Notes: a model not told the origin generated them from the letters alone. A DNA stretch of 64,000 bases from Paracoccus homiensis (GCF_900111675.1 NZ_FOHO01000013.1:35143-99142); one strand, 5' to 3'; shown: positions 17,426 through 30,100, counted from the first letter of the stretch. Translations and numbers: made by a program.

Positions 17426-18220
17426 ATGCCCGATCTTCTGAAACGCCCCTTCGGCACACACGGCAAGGTTCACCAGATCACGCCCGAAAGCGCGGGCTGG
17501 CGCTATGTCGGGTTCGATCTGATCCGACTGCGCGCGGGCGAAAGCTGGGCCGAGTCCACGGGCGAGGCCGAAGTCATTCTGGTCATGGTCGAGGGCAAGG
17601 CCCGGATCCACGCCGCCGGTCAGGATTGGGGCGAGTTGGGCCAGCGGATGAATGTCTTTGAAAAGACCCCGCCGCATTGCCTCTATGTGCCTAACGGCCA
17701 GGACTGGTCGCTGGAAACCACGACCGAGGCGACCATCGCCATCTGCAAGGCGCCGGGCAGGGGCGGCCACCCGGCCCGCCGCATCGGTCCCGACGGCATC
17801 ACCCTGACCCCGCGCGGCGAGGGCAGCAACACACGCCATATCAACAACATCGCCATGGAGGCCGAAGATTACTGCGACAGCCTGCTGGTGACCGAGGTCT
17901 TTACCCCGGCCGGCAACTGGTCGTCCTATCCCAGCCACCGCCATGACGAGGACGACTTTCCCCGGATCACCTATCTGGAGGAAACCTATTACCACCGTCT
18001 GAACCCGGCCAATGGCTTTGGCATTCAGCGCGTCTATACCGACGATCTGTCGCTGAACGAAACCATGGCGGTCCATGACGGCGATGTCGTCTGCGTGCCG
18101 CGCGGCCACCACCCCTGCGGCGCGCCCTACGGGTTCGAGATGTATTACCTGAACGTCATGGCCGGCCCCCGCCGGAACTGGCGCTTTGTCCCCGCACCCG
18201 AAGTCGAACACCTGATGTAA
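17426..18220 (+). CDS. iolB: 5-deoxy-glucuronate isomerase
   Basis: A 264-residue double-cupin enzyme converting 5-deoxyglucuronate to 5-dehydro-2-deoxygluconate, the IolC substrate. The second cupin shows the metal motif (YPSHRHDEDDFPRITYLEETYYH) and a later histidine in PRGHHPCGAPYG. Length and order are typical of IolB. Start ATG 17426 has GAAAGGAACGCC upstream. Confidence 0.93.
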   Translation: MPDLLKRPFGTHGKVHQITPESAGWRYVGFDLIRLRAGESWAESTGEAEVILVMVEGKARIHAAGQDWGELGQRMNVFEKTPPHCLYVPNGQDWSLETTTEATIAICKAPGRGGHPARRIGPDGITLTPRGEGSNTRHINNIAMEAEDYCDSLLVTEVFTPAGNWSSYPSHRHDEDDFPRITYLEETYYHRLNPANGFGIQRVYTDDLSLNETMAVHDGDVVCVPRGHHPCGAPYGFEMYYLNVMAGPRRNWRFVPAPEVEHLM

Positions 18221-18253
18221 TACCGCCCCGCGCGGTTTCCCGGAGCCTGCCCC

Positions 18254-19033
18254 ATGACCCAACCTTTTCAACTTGCCGCCTGCGCCGAAATGCTGTGGCG
18301 CGATCGCCCGATCGAATGGCGTGCCGCGCGCCTGACCGAGATGGGTCTGGGCGTCGGCCTGTGGAACTGGCCCGACCACGATCTGGCAAGGCTGGAAGCC
18401 GTGGGCGCGACCTATACCATCATGAACGGCTATCTTCAGGGGCGGCTGGCCGATGATGAGGGGGCCGATATGTTGCTGACCTCGGCCCGCGAAACCGTGC
18501 AGATCGGCAAGCGGCTGGGCGTGTCGCGGCTGAACCTGCATGGCACAGGTCTGGGCGATGGCGGCATTCCCATCCGGCAGCATGAACAGATCAGCGGCGC
18601 GATGTGGCTGAAGGCGCGCGATACCCTGCACCGCATCTGCGATCTGGCCGAGGCCGAGGGCGTGGTTTTCACCTTGGAGAACCTGAACCTGCTGGATCAT
18701 CCGGGGTGCCCGTTCGGGGCGACTGCGGATGTTCTGGCGCTGGTGTCGGCCATCGATCGGCCGCAACTGCGGATCAATCTTGACCTCTATCACACCCAGA
18801 TCGGCGAGGGTGATCTGATCCGCTGGTGCGAAAAATGCCTGCCCTGGATCGGCGAGGTTCAGGTGGCGGACAATCCCGGCCGCTTTGAGCCCGGCACCGG
18901 TGAAATCAACTATCCCGCCATCGCGCGGGCGCTGGACCGGATGGGCTATCGCGGCCCGGTCGCGATGGAGGCTTTTGCCGAAGGCGACAGCGATCAGGCC
19001 GTCGCGGCGTTTGTCCGGGCCTTTACCCTGTAG
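18254..19033 (+). CDS. TIM-barrel sugar isomerase/epimerase, hydroxypyruvate-isomerase-like
   Basis: A 259-residue AP-endonuclease-2-family TIM barrel. LENLN, LDLYHTQIGEGD and VADNPGRFEPGTGEINY match the metal and substrate loops of hydroxypyruvate-isomerase-like proteins. As last gene of the iol operon it may isomerise inososes (an IolI/IolH-like role) or a downstream three-carbon product; sequence alone cannot choose. Start ATG 18254. A strong hairpin follows the stop. Confidence 0.82.
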   Translation: MTQPFQLAACAEMLWRDRPIEWRAARLTEMGLGVGLWNWPDHDLARLEAVGATYTIMNGYLQGRLADDEGADMLLTSARETVQIGKRLGVSRLNLHGTGLGDGGIPIRQHEQISGAMWLKARDTLHRICDLAEAEGVVFTLENLNLLDHPGCPFGATADVLALVSAIDRPQLRINLDLYHTQIGEGDLIRWCEKCLPWIGEVQVADNPGRFEPGTGEINYPAIARALDRMGYRGPVAMEAFAEGDSDQAVAAFVRAFTL

Positions 19034-19037
19034 TCAC

Positions 19038-19066
19038 GGCTGGCCCGTCGCCGGGGCGGGCCAGCC
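19038..19066. terminator. Bidirectional terminator-like hairpin at the end of the iol operon
   Basis: A perfect 9-bp stem, GGCTGGCCC (19038-19046) with GGGCCAGCC (19058-19066), placed between the convergent stops of the TIM-barrel gene and the EamA transporter gene. Confidence 0.65.
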
Positions 19067-19078
19067 CCCTGTTATGGG

Positions 19079-20020
19079 TCAGGATGCGACCTGCGCCCCG
19101 GCCCGCGCGGTGCGCCGGGCGCTGATCCATTCATGGGTCTGGGTGATCACCATGCCCAGCAGCACCAGAAAGCCGCCGAACAGGAACTCTGGGGTCAGCG
19201 TCTCACCCAGCAGCACTGCGCCGGCGGCCACGCCGAACAAGGGTGTCATGAAGCTTAGGACGCCCAGGCGGGACGACCGATAGACCTGTAGCATCCGGAA
19301 CCAGATCAGGAAGCTTAGCGAACAGATGATCACCGTCTGGAAGGACAGGCTTAGCCAGACCTGCGGGCTGCTCTGGATGGTCATTCTGCCAGCCAGGATG
19401 CAAAAGGCCGTTGCCGCCGCCCCCGCAATCGTCAGCTGATAGAACAGCGTCTGCGCGGGCGGTGCATCGGCCATGCGGGTGGTGCGGATCACAACCGTGG
19501 TCATGCCCCAGCTGAACCCTGCCGCCAGCCCCAGCAGATCGCCGATAATCATGCCCGGTGTCAGTGTCATCCCGGTGCTGCGCAGTTCGGGCAGCAGAAA
19601 CACCGAGGCGACGCCCGTAAAGGTCACCGCAACGCCGACCCACTGGACCGGCGACATCCGTTCATCGGGCTGCGCCAGATGCAGCCCGATCGCGGCAAAG
19701 ATCGGCGCGGTATACAGGAATACCGCCATATGCGACGCGGTGGTCCAGCGCAGCCCCTCGGCCACCAGCAGGAATTCCAGCGCGAACAGCGATCCCGCCA
19801 ACAGGGCCGGTCCGGGGAACAGACCCGACAGCCAGCGGTCGCGCCGGATCACGCGGCTGAAGATCAACACAAGAAGCGCGGCGATGCAGGATCGCACCCC
19901 GATCTGAAGGATCGGATCAACCTGATCGGCAACGAATTTCATCGAGGTTTGTTGCAGCCCCCAGATCATGCACAGCATGACCATCAGGGCGATGGCGGTC
20001 ATATCTATCGGTCGTTTCAT
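19079..20020 (-). CDS. EamA/DMT family transporter
   Basis: A 313-residue inner-membrane protein with about ten hydrophobic segments in two EamA halves (CMIWGLQQTSMKFV in the first, AAGFSWGMTTVVI opening the second, ending VLLGETLTPEFLFGGFLVLLGM). Such proteins export amino acids or other metabolites; the substrate is not readable here. Start ATG 20020 is chosen because the frame upstream runs through the divergent AraC gene. It is paired head to head with that regulator across 96 bp, a common local-control layout. Confidence 0.87.
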   Translation of the reverse strand: MKRPIDMTAIALMVMLCMIWGLQQTSMKFVADQVDPILQIGVRSCIAALLVLIFSRVIRRDRWLSGLFPGPALLAGSLFALEFLLVAEGLRWTTASHMAVFLYTAPIFAAIGLHLAQPDERMSPVQWVGVAVTFTGVASVFLLPELRSTGMTLTPGMIIGDLLGLAAGFSWGMTTVVIRTTRMADAPPAQTLFYQLTIAGAAATAFCILAGRMTIQSSPQVWLSLSFQTVIICSLSFLIWFRMLQVYRSSRLGVLSFMTPLFGVAAGAVLLGETLTPEFLFGGFLVLLGMVITQTHEWISARRTARAGAQVAS

Positions 20021-20078
20021 GGCTTCGGCTTTCGGGTTGACTTGCCATCTGTCTAATCTGGCCGATAAGCTGGATATA

Positions 20079-20090
20079 GCGCGAACGCGC
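20079..20090. promoter_or_regulatory. Short palindrome in the eamA/araC divergent promoter
   Basis: GCGCG-AA-CGCGC lies 26 bp upstream of the AraC start in a 96-bp divergent region. It is short and GC-only, so chance is possible. Confidence 0.2.
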
Positions 20091-20116
20091 CAGTCGATAC
20101 CGATGGATCGCCAAGC

Positions 20117-20887
20117 ATGTCGTTTCTGCATCTGCGCCAGCCGCCCTATCACGATCATCTGCCCGGCCCGGTGTTCTTCCGGCTGGAACACATGCCTGAA
20201 AACGCCACCTATCCGATCATGCGCCACCCGTGGGGCGAGTTTGTCTATTCCTTCAGCGGCGTCACCGAATTGCGCAGCGAGGGCCAGCATTTGCTGGCTG
20301 CGCCGCATATGGGCTTCTGGATCCCGCCCGGCGTGCAGCATGTCGGCTTCAACCGACGCGCGGCGGTGCATTTCTCAGCCTATATCAGCAGGGAACTGTG
20401 TTCCGGAATGCCTGACCGGATCTGTTCGCTGCTGGTGTCCCCGCTGTTGCGGGCCATCCTGGACAATCTGGAAGGCGCGGTGTTTACCGGATCGGAACAG
20501 CAGTCGCGCCTGTTGCGGGTGATGGTCGATCAGGTCGCGGTTTGCGAAATCGCCGACAGCTTTGTGCCCGAAAGCGACGATCGGCAGCTGGCACGCCTTT
20601 TGCAGGCGCTGCGCGACAATCCCGCGGACGGCCGCAACAACGCAGAGCTGGCCCGCGCTTTCGGGTTGAGCCAGCGCACCCTGATGCGACGTTGCAGCGA
20701 CGAACTGGGCATGTCGCTTGGCGAGTGGCGACAGCGTCTGCGCGTGATGCAGGCGATTTCGCTGTTGCAGGACGGGTACACGGTCGAGTCCGTCGCGCTG
20801 GACCTGGGCTATTCGACGGCCTCATCCTTCATCGCCATGTTTCGCCGAATTACCGGAAACAGCCCGGCACGGTTCATCCGGACATAA
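20117..20887 (+). CDS. AraC family transcriptional regulator
   Basis: 256 residues: an N-terminal cupin-like sensing domain (FVYSFSGVTELRSEG, FWIPPGVQHVGFN) and a C-terminal AraC double helix-turn-helix (ELARAFGLSQRTLMRRC, then SVALDLGYSTASSFIAMFRR). It probably activates or represses the divergent EamA transporter gene. The effector is unknown. Start ATG 20117 leads directly into the sensing domain. Confidence 0.88.
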   Translation: MSFLHLRQPPYHDHLPGPVFFRLEHMPENATYPIMRHPWGEFVYSFSGVTELRSEGQHLLAAPHMGFWIPPGVQHVGFNRRAAVHFSAYISRELCSGMPDRICSLLVSPLLRAILDNLEGAVFTGSEQQSRLLRVMVDQVAVCEIADSFVPESDDRQLARLLQALRDNPADGRNNAELARAFGLSQRTLMRRCSDELGMSLGEWRQRLRVMQAISLLQDGYTVESVALDLGYSTASSFIAMFRRITGNSPARFIRT

Positions 20888-21048
20888 GCCAAAGTCGCCA
20901 CCGGGTTTCAATCGACAGTAGGCCCAATGTTCGTTTCAGTACCCGGCGTATGTTCGGCCAATCTTCTGCAATACATGCATAAGATGCAATTGATCTAAGC
21001 GGTTCAGTTTGCCAGAGAATCGCCAATTTTTCAACTTATGATTTTGTA

Positions 21049-21073
21049 CAATTTGCAAGTAAATTGTTTGACA
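21049..21073 (+). promoter_or_regulatory. Candidate operator and -35 element upstream of the giant autotransporter
   Basis: In the AT-rich 258-bp gap before the autotransporter there is an inverted repeat CAATTT (21049-21054) / AAATTG (21061-21066), followed after one base by TTGACA (21068-21073), a good -35 hexamer. No convincing -10 is seen at ideal spacing. The arrangement suggests regulated transcription. Confidence 0.4.
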
Positions 21074-21145
21074 ACACATGCTTGACGGCCGTCTCATAAA
21101 GGCGGGTCGAGGAATGGGTCAGGTTAAGCGGTGGGGAACGGTGCC

Positions 21146-24100
21146 ATGGAAAGCCATGTCTGCAGGACGGCGCGGGGCGCCTTGTTGATGTTCTCATCGC
21201 TGGTCAGGATCGGTCTGATATCTGGTCTGGTCCTGCCAACGGGGGCGCTGATCCTGTCCGTGGGGACCGCGCCGAATGCGGCGATTGCACAATCCACACC
21301 GGCGCCCGACCCGTCGGACGGGTCGGCCGTGGGCGATACGGTCACCAATCCCGTAACCGGGCTGGAAACCAGGGTCAGTGCGCTTCTGGTCGATCCTGCG
21401 GGAACCCCGACTGCGGGCGATACGGCCTTTGTTCAGACCGAGGACGGATATACGTTTCTGGTCAAAGCCGCCGGAGAAACCTTCTACAACAGCGACACCC
21501 CGCCAGTCGCCTTCACCATCGACAGTATTTCGGGGACAAATGCGGTGATTGCCAGCGCCGACGCCACGGGGCTTGCCGATTTCCCGTTGCGCCAGACGAC
21601 CAGAGATTTCGACAGCAGTTTCAACAGCACCGGGTCCGCAGGCACCCTGCAGCCGCCGGTCGATGTCAGCGGGCCGAACGGCGTGCGTCAGGTGGTCTAT
21701 GGGCGCAATGGCAGCAATGGCCGCGACGGGGCGCTGGTCGTGCCGCCCAGCTCGGGCGGGCGGGGCGATGACGGCCCCTTGCAACAACAGACGCTGTCCA
21801 GCGACGTGAACGCCACATCCAATATCGGATGGGAAATCGGCAGTGTCGGGGGCCGTGGCGGTCAGGGCGGCGATTCCTACCTGAGCTTCTGGAGCGGGCG
21901 CGACGGCGGCGACGGCGGCGCCGGGGGGCGGGTGATTGCCACCCAATCGGCCTCCAGCACCATTCAGACCAGCGGATCTACCAATTACGGCATCTTCGCC
22001 TACAGCCGCAGTGGACGCGCCGGCAATGGCGGCAGCGGCTTTGCGGCGCCCGGCGGCGGCACCGGGGGGCACAGTTCGGATGGCGGGCATGTGACCGTCA
22101 CCCAATCGGGCGAGATTTCGACAAGCGGCACCAACGCCCACGGTATCTACGCGTTAAGCGTCAGCAACAATGGCGGCGATGGCGGCGATCAATGGGGACT
22201 GGTCGGTCAGTCCGGCAGCGGCGGCTTTGGCGGCGATGGCGGGCGCGTGGACGTGACCACCACCGCCAGCGGCACGATCCTGACCAGCGGCGATTTCGCG
22301 CATGGCATCCTGGCGCAATCCATCGGCGGGTCGGGCGGGTCCGCGGGGATCAGCGGCAACCTGCTGGTGTCGCTGGTGGGCAGCGCGGATAATGGCGGCA
22401 ACGCCTCGGCCGTGACGGTCACCAATGCCGGGCAGATCCAGACCCAGGGCGCGCTGTCACGGGGCATCATGGCGCAATCCATCGGCGGGGGTGGTGGCGC
22501 GGGCGGCACCGCGGGCGGATTGGTGTCCCTTGCGCTTGGCGGTGTCGGCTCGAACGGGGGATCGGGCGGCACCGTGGCCGTGACCAATGCGGGCAGCGGC
22601 ACGATCACGACCCTGGGCGCGCTGTCGGACGGGATCATGGCGCAATCCATCGGTGGCAGCGGGGGCACGGGCGCCAGTGCCTTCGGCCTTGTCGCAGTGG
22701 GCGGCACCGGATCGAATGGCGGCAGCGGCAACAGCGTCAGCGTGACCAATCAGGGCCGGATCGAGACCTCGGGCACCGGTGCGCGCGGCATCGTCGCGCA
22801 ATCCATCGGCGGTGGCGGTGGCGATGGCGGCTCGACCGGGGGCATGGTCGCGGTTGGCGGATCGGGGTCCGGCGGCGGTAATGGCAACACCGTCAGCGTC
22901 GTGAATGACGGCGTGATCACCACGCAGGGCGACGATGCGATGGGCATTCTGGCCCAGTCCATCGGCGGCGGCGGCGGCAATGGCGGCTCGGCCGGGGCGG
23001 TCGGCGCCTTTGTGGGCGTGGCCGTCGGCGGCAGCGGCAGCAGCGGCGGGACGGGCGGCACGGCCAATGTCACCTTGTCCGACACCGACGCCAGCCAGCC
23101 TTCGCGGATCCGCACCGATGGCGATCGCGCGACCGGCGTTTTCGTGCAGTCGGTCGGCGGTGGCGGCGGCAATGGCGGTGGCGCGGTTTCGGTCGCGGTG
23201 GGCGCGTTCGGCGCGGCCTCGATCTCGGTCGGCGGCAAGGGCGGCGCGGGCGGGGATGGCGGCAGCGCGGTCCTGACGGGCCAAGGTGATGCCAGCGTTC
23301 AGACAGGCGGCGATGACGCCGCAGGTATCCTGCTGCAATCCGTGGGTGGCGGCGGCGGCAATGGCGGCTATTCGGTCGCGGCGGCGGCCTCGGCCGGGCC
23401 GGTATCGGGTTCCTTGTCGGTCGGCGTCGGCGGCGACGGCAGTTCCGGCGGTGCCGGGGGCGAGGTGCGCGTGGGCACCGTGGACGGCGGCGGCAACCTG
23501 ACCGCGCCGGGCTTTTCGGGCAGCGTGGTCACCACCGGCGACAGATCCGCGGGGATGCTGTTCCAGTCGGTGGGCGGCGGCGGCGGCAATGGCGGCCTTG
23601 CGGTCAGCGCATCCGGCGGCGGGTCGCTGATCTTTTCGGGGAACGTATCGGTAGGGGTCGGCGGATCGGCGTCCGGTGGCGGCGCGGGCGGGCGCGTCCG
23701 CGTCTATACCGATTCCGATATCAGCACGGTCGGCGACAGTTCGAGCGCCCTGACGGCGCAATCCATCGGTGGCGGCGGTGGCAACGGAGGCGGCAGCATC
23801 GCCGCGGGTGTCAATGGCAGCGGGGGTGGTGCGGCCGGGTTCAATCTGGGCATCGCAGGCAGCGGATCGACCGGCGCGGCCGGGGGCGCGGTCGATCTGA
23901 TCGCGGGCGGCGATCTGATCCGCACGCGCGGCCGCTTTTCCACCGGCGTTCTGGTGCAATCGGTCGGCGGTGGTGGCGGCAATGGGGGCTATGCGGTCGC
24001 GGCAGGCGGCGATGGCGCCGGGGCCGGTGCAGGAAATGTGAACCTGTCCTTCGGCGCCAAGGCAGGCGGCGGCGGCGCGGGGGGCGCCGTTTCGGCCAGG

Positions 24101-27100
24101 ATCGAGGCCGATGCCGAAACCGAGGGCGAGGATGCGGGTGCAGTCGTCGTGCAATCGGTCGGCGGCGGCGGCGGCAATGGCGGATTCAGTGTCGCAGCCG
24201 GCGCATCGGGCGGTGGCGCGGGGGCCGGCACGGTTTCGGTCGGGCTTGGCGGGTCCGGGGGAACCGGCGGTGCGGGCGGCCGCGTCGAGGCGCAGGTGAG
24301 CGGTGATGTCACCACCCTGAAAGACCGTGCAGCCGGGGTGGTTGCGCAGTCGATCGGGGGCGGTGGCGGCAATGGCGGGTTCAGCGTCGCCGGGGCGATC
24401 TCCGGCGCCGGGGCCGGCAGCGGCGCGGTGACCGTCGGCCTTGGCGGCGGCGCGGGCGCAGGCGGCGCGGGCGGTATCGTCGATGCGGATGTGACCGGCG
24501 ATGTCAGCACGACCGGTGCGGATTCGACAGCGATCCTTGCGCAATCGGTCGGGGGCGGTGGCGGCAATGGCGGGTTCAGCATCAGCGGAACGATCACCGG
24601 CAGCGGAACGGGCAGTGGCGCGGTCAGCGTCGGACTTGGCGGTGCGGGCGGCGCGGGGGCGGATGCCGGTGCCGTGACCTTGCAAAGCGATGGCGCGGTC
24701 TGGACGCAGGGCGACCGATCCTCGGGCGTGGTTGCGCAGTCGATCGGGGGCGGCGGCGGCAATGGCGGGTTCAGCGTTGCCGGATCGGTGGCAGGCGCGG
24801 GTGTCGGGGCCGGAACTGTCAGCGTGGGCCTGGGCGGTTCGGGCGCCGGGGGAGGCGAGGCCGGTGCCGTGCAGGCCACCGCGAATGGCACGATTCTGAC
24901 CTATGGCTTTGCCTCGTCTGGCTTTGTCGCCCAGTCGATTGGAGGCGGCGGCGGCAATGGCGGCTTTTCCGTCAGCGCGGCCCTGTCCTTCGCGGGCACC
25001 GGGGCAGGCAGCATCGGCGTCGGCCTTGGGGGGCAGGGCGCGGGCGGCGGCAATGGCGGCAGCGTCACCGCCGCGACCGCCGATTCTGTCGAGACGCGCG
25101 GCAAGGCATCGGTCGGGATCCTTGCGCAATCGGTCGGCGGTGGCGGCGGCAATGGTGGGTTCAGCATCACGCCGACACTGACGGGCGCGGGCGTCGGCAG
25201 CGGGGCGATTTCCGTCGGGCTGGGCGGCAATGGCGCAGGCGGCGGCAACGGCGGCACCGTCGGGTTGAGCGTCGCCAATGATGTGCTGACGCGCGGCGAT
25301 CAGTCCTCGGCCGTCGTGGCACAGTCGGTCGGCGGTGGCGGCGGCAATGGCGGCTTTACCGTATCGGCGGCGGGAACCGGGGCCGGGACCGGCGCGGGTG
25401 CCGTCGGTATGGGTCTTGGCGGGCGCGGCGCGGGCGGCGGGACCGGGGGACAGGTTACAAGCACCGTGACCGGGAACCTGACCACGCTTGGCGATCAATC
25501 GGGCGGACTGGTCGTGCAATCGCTTGGCGGTGGTGGCGGCAATGGCGGCTTCAGCGTCGCCGCAGCCGTCGCCGTGGCCGGAACCGGCGCGGGGGGCGCC
25601 TCGGTCGGTCTGGGCGGCGCGGCGGGCGCGGGCGGCGATGCCGGCGCGGTGCAATCCACGCTGACTGGCGACGTCGTGACACTTGGCGGCGATTCCACCG
25701 GGATTACCGTGCAATCGCTGGGTGGTGGCGGTGGCAATGGCGGCATGACGATTTCCGCCAATGTCAGCGGATCGGGCACCGGATCGGGCGGCGTCTCGGT
25801 CGGGATCGGCGGCAGCGGTGGCGATGGCGGCAATGCGGGCACCGCCGACAGCAGCGTCACCGGCGACGTGACAACCTTTGGCGACAATTCTTCCGGGATG
25901 CTGGTGCAATCGGCCGGCGGCGGTGGCGGTAATGGCGGGCTGAGCGTGTCGGCCGCCGTCAATCTCAGCGGATCCGGTGGCGGCGCTGCGTCACTGGGAC
26001 TGGGGGGCAGTGGCGGTGGCGGCGGTGATGCCGATACCGCGACCGGGCGTCTGGCCGGCAATATCACCACATTGGGCGCGAATGCCGCAGGAATGACGGT
26101 TCAGTCGCTTGGCGGTGGCGGCGGCAATGGCGGTCTGAACGTCTCGGGGACGGTCAGCCTGTCGGGCAGCGGCGGTGGCGCGGTCGGTGTCGGCGTCGGC
26201 GGCATGGGCGGCGGCGGCGGCGATGCTGGCACGGCTTCGGGTGAGATGACCGGCGATATCGCGACAGCCGGTGCGGATTCCGCAGGCTATCGCGTTCAGT
26301 CGATCGGCGGCGGTGGTGGCAATGGCGGAATCAATGTGACGGCCGCTGTCAGCGCCGCCAGCAGTGGCAGCGGTGCCGCCGCCGTTGGTATCGGCGGCTT
26401 TGGCGGGGACGGGGGCGATGGCGCGGCGGCATCCGGCAAGCTGACGGGCGATGTCGAAACCGCTGGCGACCGCGCGGGCGGCGTCCTGGTGCAGTCGCTT
26501 GGCGGCGGCGGTGGTGATGGCGGCATCAATGTCGCAGCCGCACTTAGCCTTTCCAGCCAATCCAGCGGCGCCGTGGGGCTTGGCATCGGCGGCGGCGGCG
26601 GATCGGGCGGGTCTGGCGATACGGCCGAGGGCGAGGTTGCGGGCGACGTCGTCACGCGGGGCGAAAGCTCGGCCGGGGTCATGGTGCAATCCGTTGGCGG
26701 CGGGGGCGGCAATGGCGGGCTGAATGTCAGCGGCGCGGTCAGCATCGCCGGGAACGGCAGTGGCGTTGCCGCCATCGGCATCGGCGGCATGGGCGGCGGC
26801 GGCGGAAGCGCGGGCGACGTCACCGGCGATTATGCGGGCACGGCGCTGACCTTCGGCGACCGTTCGGCAGGTGTGGTGGCGCAGTCGCTTGGCGGCGGTG
26901 GCGGCAATGGCGGCGTGAATGTCGCGGCGGGCATTTCGGTCGGATCAAGCTTTTCCGGCGCGCTTGGCCTGGGCGTGGGCGGCTTTGGCGGTGCTGGCGG
27001 TGCGGCGGGTTCGGTCGATCACGGCGTTGCGGGTCAGGTCCAGACCTCGGGGGACGATTCCATCGGCATCCTCAGCCAAAGTCTTGGTGGCGGTGGTGGC

Positions 27101-30100
27101 AATGGCGGTCTGAACGTGACCGGGGCGGTGTCGGTCTCGCGCCAGACCAGCGCGGCGGTCGGGCTTGGTGTCGGCGGCTTCGGCGGCGGCGGCGCGGATG
27201 CCGGTGCGTTGACGGCCTCGCGGGTGACGGGCGGCGTTCTGACCTTCGGTGATCGCAGTTCGGGGATCGTGACCCAATCGCTTGGGGGCGGCGGCGGCAA
27301 TGGCGGCATGAACGTCACCGGCAGCATCAATCTGACGCAACAGAACGGCGGGGCGGGATCGTTCGGTCTTGGCGGCTTCGGCGGCGGCGGCGGCAATGGC
27401 GGCGCGGTGACCAGTACGGTTGCCGCAGGCGCAGCCGATGACAGCTTTCAGACGCGAGGAGATGACAGCATCGCGGTTCTGGCGCAATCCGTCGGCGGCG
27501 GTGGCGGCGCAGGCGGGCTGAATGTCAGCGGCGCGGTCAGCCTGACGGGACAATCGGGCGCCGGGGTTGCCCTGGGCGTGGGCGGTTTCGGAGGCGCGGG
27601 TGGCGACAGCGGCAATGTCAGCCTGGATGTCACCGGCACCGTCGCGACGATGGGCGATCGCGCGCATGGGGTGATGGCACAATCGCTTGGCGGGGGCGGC
27701 GGCACCGGCGGCACCAATATCGCGGGCAGCCTTGCGCTGACGAAACCTTCGGGTTCGGACACGGTCTTCTCGATCGCCGCGGGCGTCGGTGGTTTCGGCG
27801 GTGGCGGCGGCGATGCCGGCGCGGTCGGCCTGCGCTATTCGGGTGCGCTGACGGCGCTGCCCCGGACAGTGAACCCCGACGGTTCGGTCACGCTGAACCA
27901 GACGCAGGGTGCGAACGGTCTGGTCGCGCAGTCGATCGGCGGCGGGGGTGGTGACGGCGGCGTCAATGTGAGCGCAGGTATCGCCATCAGCAGCAAGCCC
28001 GGTGCGGGGCAGAGCGACGGCAGCAAATCCTATGGCGTTCTGGTCGGTGTCGGCGGGTTTGGCGGCACCGGGGGCAATGCGGGCCGCGTCGATGTCGATG
28101 TGGCCGCAGGCAGCCGCATCACGGCGCATGGCACCGGCCGGTCCGGCATTCTGGCGCAATCCGTCGGTGGCGGCGGCGGCAATGGCGGGCTGAACGTCTC
28201 GGGCGGCATCGTTTCGGACAGTTCGCTGATCGTGGGTGTCGGCGGCATGGGCGGAAACGCGGGCCGCGCCGAGGATGTGCGCGTCACCGCCCGCGCCGAT
28301 ATTGCGGTGACCACCGATCCCGACGATTTCGGCGAACCCGATGACACCAGTTTCGAGGCCAAGCTGCGCGACGTTCTGGGCGACAGCATCGTCGATGAGG
28401 CCGAAACCTTGGTCGAGTCGAAATCGCTGAAGAACCTGTTTGTCGATCTTGGTCTGTTCAAGGGCGACGAACTGCCCGAAACCGAGGGCTCGGCCGGGCT
28501 GCTGGCGCAATCCATCGGCGGCGGCGGCGGCAATGGCGGGCTGAACGTCTCGGGCGGGCTGGCGCTTAGCAAGGATGGGAAGATCCCCTCGGTCACCTTC
28601 GGGATCGGCGGATTTGGCGGTGCGGCGAATATCTCGGGCGATGTACTGGCGGATCATGCCGGGTCGATCGGGGTCGAGGGCAACTGGAAGCACGGGATAT
28701 TCGCGCAATCCGTCGCCGGCGGGGGCGGCAATGGCGGCATGAATGTCAGCGGCCAACTGAACTGGGGCAGCTCGGACGGGACGGGCGGTGCGACCGATCT
28801 CAGCGTCGTGGCCGGGTTGGGCGGTCACGGCGGCGTTGGGGCCGATGCGGGCGATGTCACGGTGATTTCGGAAGGGGCCATCGCGACGCGGGGCTATCAC
28901 GCCCGCGGCATCTTTGCCCAATCGCTTGGCGGCGGCGGGGGCACCGGCGGGATGAACATCACGGCGGTCGGCACCAAGGACAGTTCGCCCGTGGCCATCG
29001 GGATCGGCGGCTTTGGCGCCAGCGGAGGCCACGCGGGTGATGTCAGCGTGACCCGTGGCACCGCCCTTGCCGCGGCGGGCTGGATCGACACCGACGGCAT
29101 CGGCGCCCATGGCATCGAAGCAAGCAGCATCGGCGGCGGCGGCGGCGATGCCGGGATCAACGCGGTTCTGGGTTTCAGCAAGACCACCGGATCGGGCAGC
29201 AACGGCGGCACGGCAGGCGACCGCAAGACGCCCACGAATACCGGCGTCGATGCATCGGTGATCACCAATTTCAACGCCGTTCTGGACGAGCTTGAGGGCA
29301 AGACCAGCACCACCACCCCCAGCGGCGGCAAACAGGTGAATTCCGCCGTGGTCGCCATCGGCGGCTCGGCCGGGAATGCCGGAAATGGCGGTCAGGTCGA
29401 TGTTCTGCATTACGGCGATATCGCCACGCGCCAGAATGGCAGCCACGGGGTCTTTGCGCAGTCGCTGGGTGGCGGGGGCGGCAATGCAGCCTTCAACCTG
29501 GGCCTGATCTTCGAAACCGGCAATACCGACAAGAACAAGGGCTTTGGCCTGGCCCTGGGCGGGGGGACCGGCAATGGCGGTCAGGGCGGCGACGTCAACG
29601 TGGACAATACCGGCGATGTCGAGACCGAGGGCGATGACGCGCATGGCATCTTCGCGCAATCGGTCGGCGGCGGTGGCGGCAATGCCGGATATACCTCGCT
29701 GACCAATGGCGGCGATGGCGGCAATGTCGCCATCCAGATCGGTCGCACCGGGGGGCTGGGCGGCAGCGCGGGCAATGTCACCGCCAGCAGCGATGGCGAG
29801 GTGGTCACGCGCGGGGTCCGTTCGCATGGGCTGTTCGCGCAATCCATCGGCAATGGCGGCGGCAATTCAAGTTCCAGCTCGGTGTCTTTGACGACGCCCA
29901 AGCAGGACGACAAATCCGGCACCACCTTCAGCCTCAGCGTGGGTCTGGAAGGCGGCGAGGGCGGTTCCGCGGGCGATGTGGTCGCCGATGCCACGGGTCT
30001 GCTGTATACGCTTGGCGACGATTCCCACGGGGTCTTTGCCCAGTCGGTCGGCGGCGGCGGCGGCACGGGTGGCGGGGCTGGCGGATCGGCCGGGTCGGGC

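Noticed and set aside
14547..17459. A 970-codon minus-strand open frame opposite iolD and iolE
   Set aside because: iolD and iolE on the plus strand have clear enzyme motifs; the antisense product is only a shadow of GC-rich codons.
22457..25909. A 1,150-codon open frame on the minus strand inside the autotransporter
   Set aside because: It mirrors the Gly-rich repeats; high GC and repetition keep the opposite strand open. The translation is low-complexity with no domain or signal sequence.
26945..29842. A 965-codon minus-strand open frame in the autotransporter
   Set aside because: Same cause as the other antisense frame; no recognisable protein family and no ribosome site.
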